Part shown: piece after piece, positions 5,246 to 6,453 of the stretch | Layout: each line of letters begins with the position of its first letter | Position numbering within the stretch: the stretch's first letter is position 1 | NCBI GenBank assembly: GCA_022563215.1 | Contig: JADFNT010000103.1 | Coordinates: 1-6,453 of the forward strand | Origin: Pseudomonadota bacterium | GTDB taxonomy: Bacteria > Pseudomonadota > Alphaproteobacteria > Rhodospirillales > Casp-alpha2 | DNA: 6,453 nt | Direction of reading: 5' to 3' | Program-made: the position numbers and the translations under genes | The notes under the pieces: model-generated | The model's database searches: none | Seen by the model: only the letters and a program-made list of their open reading frames with translations | What the model was told of the DNA's origin: nothing

Positions 5246-5605
5246 TCAGGCGGCGGCGGTCCTCTTGTCCTTGAGGCTCTTGACGTAGGCCCGTTCACAA
5301 TGGTGGGCACAATAGGGTTTTTCCGGGACGATGGGTTCGCCGCAGAAACGGAAGTCCTCTTTTCCCGGCTCGCCTTCCGGCCAACAGCACATGCCGGCGC
5401 GAAGCGCCTCGAGGCTGATGATCTGGGCCGGTTTCGGCTTTTGACGGATCGGAGACCCCCTTTTCGGCAGGCCTAAGCGGTGAACCTTGCCGACGACGGC
5501 GTTTTTGGTGACGCCGAGCCGTACGCCCATGGCGCTGGTAGTGAGGCCTTCGTCCCACAAAGCAATGAGAATGCTGATGCGTGTTGGCGTCCATTCTTCT
5601 GACAT
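5246..5605 (-). CDS. gcrA: GcrA family cell-cycle regulator
   Basis: GcrA is an alphaproteobacterial DNA-binding factor that, in Caulobacter, works with sigma70 at promoters carrying the CcrM methylation site GANTC and drives S-phase genes. The 119-residue product starts with the signature helix-turn-helix WTPTRISILIALWDEGLTTS followed by LGVTKNAVVGKVHRLGLPKR (residues 5-49). It then has a short basic linker and ends with the conserved Cys/His segment CCWPEGEPG...FRFCGEPIVPEKPYCAHH (73-102). It is clearly shorter than Caulobacter GcrA (about 173 residues), with the linker reduced. The ATG at 5605 gives the family's usual N-terminus but has no good ribosome site. A TTG at 5635 would add ten basic residues. 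It diverges from methylmalonyl-CoA mutase. Confidence 0.93.
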   Translation of the reverse strand: MSEEWTPTRISILIALWDEGLTTSAMGVRLGVTKNAVVGKVHRLGLPKRGSPIRQKPKPAQIISLEALRAGMCCWPEGEPGKEDFRFCGEPIVPEKPYCAHHCERAYVKSLKDKRTAAA

Positions 5606-5717
5606 GTTGGTTTTTCGGCGCTTTATCGCTGGCAATCCCAGGGTCTGCCTACGTTTTGCGGTCGAAGCCTCCTTGTTATGTGTTCAAAAACGGAGTTCAG
5701 GGAACCCATGGACAAAT

Positions 5718-5723
5718 ACTATA
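5718..5723 (-). promoter_or_regulatory. Candidate -10 element of gcrA
   Basis: The hexamer TATAGT on the minus strand (5723-5718) matches the sigma70 -10 at five of six positions and lies in AT-rich DNA. Transcription would begin near 5711, about 105 nt before the gcrA ATG. No good -35 is present at 16-18 bp, which would suit a promoter needing an activator. The DnaA box at 5760-5768 is then centred about 53 bp upstream of the start. Pattern-based inference. Confidence 0.35.
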
Positions 5724-5744
5724 TTTGCTAAAATCGAGCAATAG

Positions 5745-5764
5745 CCACACCATATATTGTGTGG
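5745..5764. repeat. 20-bp near-palindrome in the gcrA/scpA intergenic region
   Basis: CCACACCATATATTGTGTGG reads the same on both strands except for one base pair on each side of the centre (18 of 20 positions). Its right arm overlaps the perfect DnaA box at 5760-5768. Its left arm belongs to a degenerate inverted DnaA-like box, ATAGCCACA (5741-5749, two mismatches). It may therefore be an inverted pair of DnaA boxes, or the operator of another dimeric regulator. Confidence 0.55.
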
Positions 5765-5768
5765 ATAA
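5760..5768 (-). promoter_or_regulatory. Perfect consensus DnaA box upstream of gcrA
   Basis: The minus strand reads TTATCCACA, identical to the strong DnaA-box consensus and oriented in the direction of gcrA transcription. It lies 155 bp before the gcrA start codon and about 50 bp before the predicted transcription start. In Caulobacter, DnaA activates gcrA transcription at the start of the cell cycle, and this box is positioned for the same control. It could also act on scpA, whose start codon is about 110 bp away on the other side. There is no sign of a replication origin: the region has one perfect box only. Confidence 0.6.
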
Positions 5769-5845
5769 GTGGTATTTTTTCATTTCGGGGGAATTTTTTT
5801 CGCACTTGCACAAATTTCACTGCCCAAGGGGCGGCGGGTTTGGCC

Positions 5846-5851
5846 TATACT
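5846..5851 (+). promoter_or_regulatory. Weak candidate -10 of methylmalonyl-CoA mutase
   Basis: TATACT matches the sigma70 -10 at five of six positions and lies 27 bp upstream of the mutase ATG. No matching -35 is present at 16-18 bp, so this is weak. The rest of the 273-bp intergenic region between gcrA and the mutase is AT-rich in its middle, with no other gene visible and no GANTC site. Confidence 0.25.
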
Positions 5852-5878
5852 CCGCAATCCGGAAGCCTGAAGGGCTCA

Positions 5879-6453
5879 ATGGTGCGCTTGAGAAACGGCA
5901 TGGCGAAATCGTCCAGGAAATCCCCGAAAAAGACCGCCCCCAGCTTGAAGGACTGGCGCCGCCGCGCGGCCGAGGAGCTGAAGGACCGCTCGCCGGAAGA
6001 CCTTGTCTGGAAAACGCCCGAAGGCATTGAGATCAAGGCCCTTTACACGGCCGAGGACCTGGAGGGCATCGAGGCGGTGAATTCCCTGCCCGGGTTCGCC
6101 CCCTACCTGCGCGGGCCGAGGGCGACCATGTATGCGGGCCGCCCGTGGACCATCCGCCAGTACGCCGGTTTTTCGACGGCCGAGGATTCCAACAAGTTCT
6201 TCCGCGACAATCTGGCCGCCGGCCAGAAGGGGCTGTCGGTGGCGTTCGACTTGGCCACCCACCGGGGTTTCGATTCCGATCACCCCCGCGTCGTCGGTGA
6301 TGTCGGCAAGGCCGGGGTCGCCATCGATTCCGTCGAGGACATGAAGATTCTGTTCGACGGCATCCCGCTGGATAAAATGAGCGTGTCGATGACCATGAAC
6401 GGCGCCGTGCTGCCGGTGTTGGCGGGCTTTATCGTCGCCGGCGAGGAACAGGG
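5879..6453 (+). CDS. scpA: Methylmalonyl-CoA mutase, large/catalytic chain, N-terminal part
   Basis: The adenosylcobalamin-dependent mutase interconverts (R)-methylmalonyl-CoA and succinyl-CoA, serving propionate and branched-chain amino-acid breakdown. Only 191 codons are visible and the frame is open at the right edge. Full-length relatives have about 715 residues, with the B12-binding domain at the missing C-terminus. The substrate-barrel entry is unmistakable: [20 protein letters not shown] (78-97), with Tyr95 at the position of the essential Tyr89 of the Propionibacterium enzyme. [17 protein letters not shown] (118-134), [17 protein letters not shown] and [16 protein letters not shown] (167-182) follow. 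The ATG at 5879 has GAAGGG four bases upstream; an in-frame ATG at 5900 with a weaker ribosome site would shorten the basic leader by seven residues. No small subunit gene precedes it. Confidence 0.96.
   Translation, partial: MVRLRNGMAKSSRKSPKKTAPSLKDWRRRAAEELKDRSPEDLVWKTPEGIEIKALYTAEDLEGIEAVNSLPGFAPYLRGPRATMYAGRPWTIRQYAGFSTAEDSNKFFRDNLAAGQKGLSVAFDLATHRGFDSDHPRVVGDVGKAGVAIDSVEDMKILFDGIPLDKMSVSMTMNGAVLPVLAGFIVAGEEQ

Noticed and set aside
5745..5830. A replication origin around the DnaA box
   Set aside because: Only one perfect box is present, and there is no box cluster or origin-type neighbour gene. A regulatory role is the simpler reading.

Overview
The window reads as chromosomal DNA from a high-GC alphaproteobacterium, probably Rhodospirillales-like. 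The main indicators are a GcrA-family cell-cycle regulator, which is essentially restricted to Alphaproteobacteria, and a methylmalonyl-CoA mutase of the ScpA/Sbm type. The order assignment is inference; no marker in the window names a genus.

Left part (1-1640) is accessory. It holds the tail of an open frame cut by the window edge, the 3' half of a tRNA-Lys(CTT) that breaks off in the anticodon loop (an attachment-site scar), and a complete tyrosine-recombinase integrase on the minus strand whose stop codon sits in a perfect 9-bp inverted repeat. Between the integrase and an intact tRNA-Arg(CCT) is a non-coding stretch with repeated GTAGA pentamers that could be integrase arm sites. No cargo genes are visible, so this is either the end of a larger element lying outside the window or a remnant.

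Middle part (1640-5245) is all on the minus strand. In transcription order it contains a small ACT-domain protein, a DUF4743-type Nudix hydrolase, a YtoQ-family protein and a proline iminopeptidase. These four are separated by about 20 bp each and almost certainly form one operon, with a sigma70-like promoter and a structured leader upstream. A separately promoted PagL-type lipid A deacylase and the tRNA-Arg follow.

Right part (5246-6453) holds gcrA (minus) and the first 191 codons of methylmalonyl-CoA mutase (plus), which diverge from a 273-bp AT-rich intergenic region. That region contains a perfect consensus DnaA box inside a near-palindrome, about 50 bp upstream of the likely gcrA transcription start. 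This fits the DnaA-to-gcrA link known in Caulobacter.

I found no CRISPR array, toxin-antitoxin pair or obvious defence system. The points most worth checking are the DnaA/gcrA promoter, the composite tRNA attachment scar, and the leader ORF plus hairpin in front of the ACT-Nudix-YtoQ-Pip operon.
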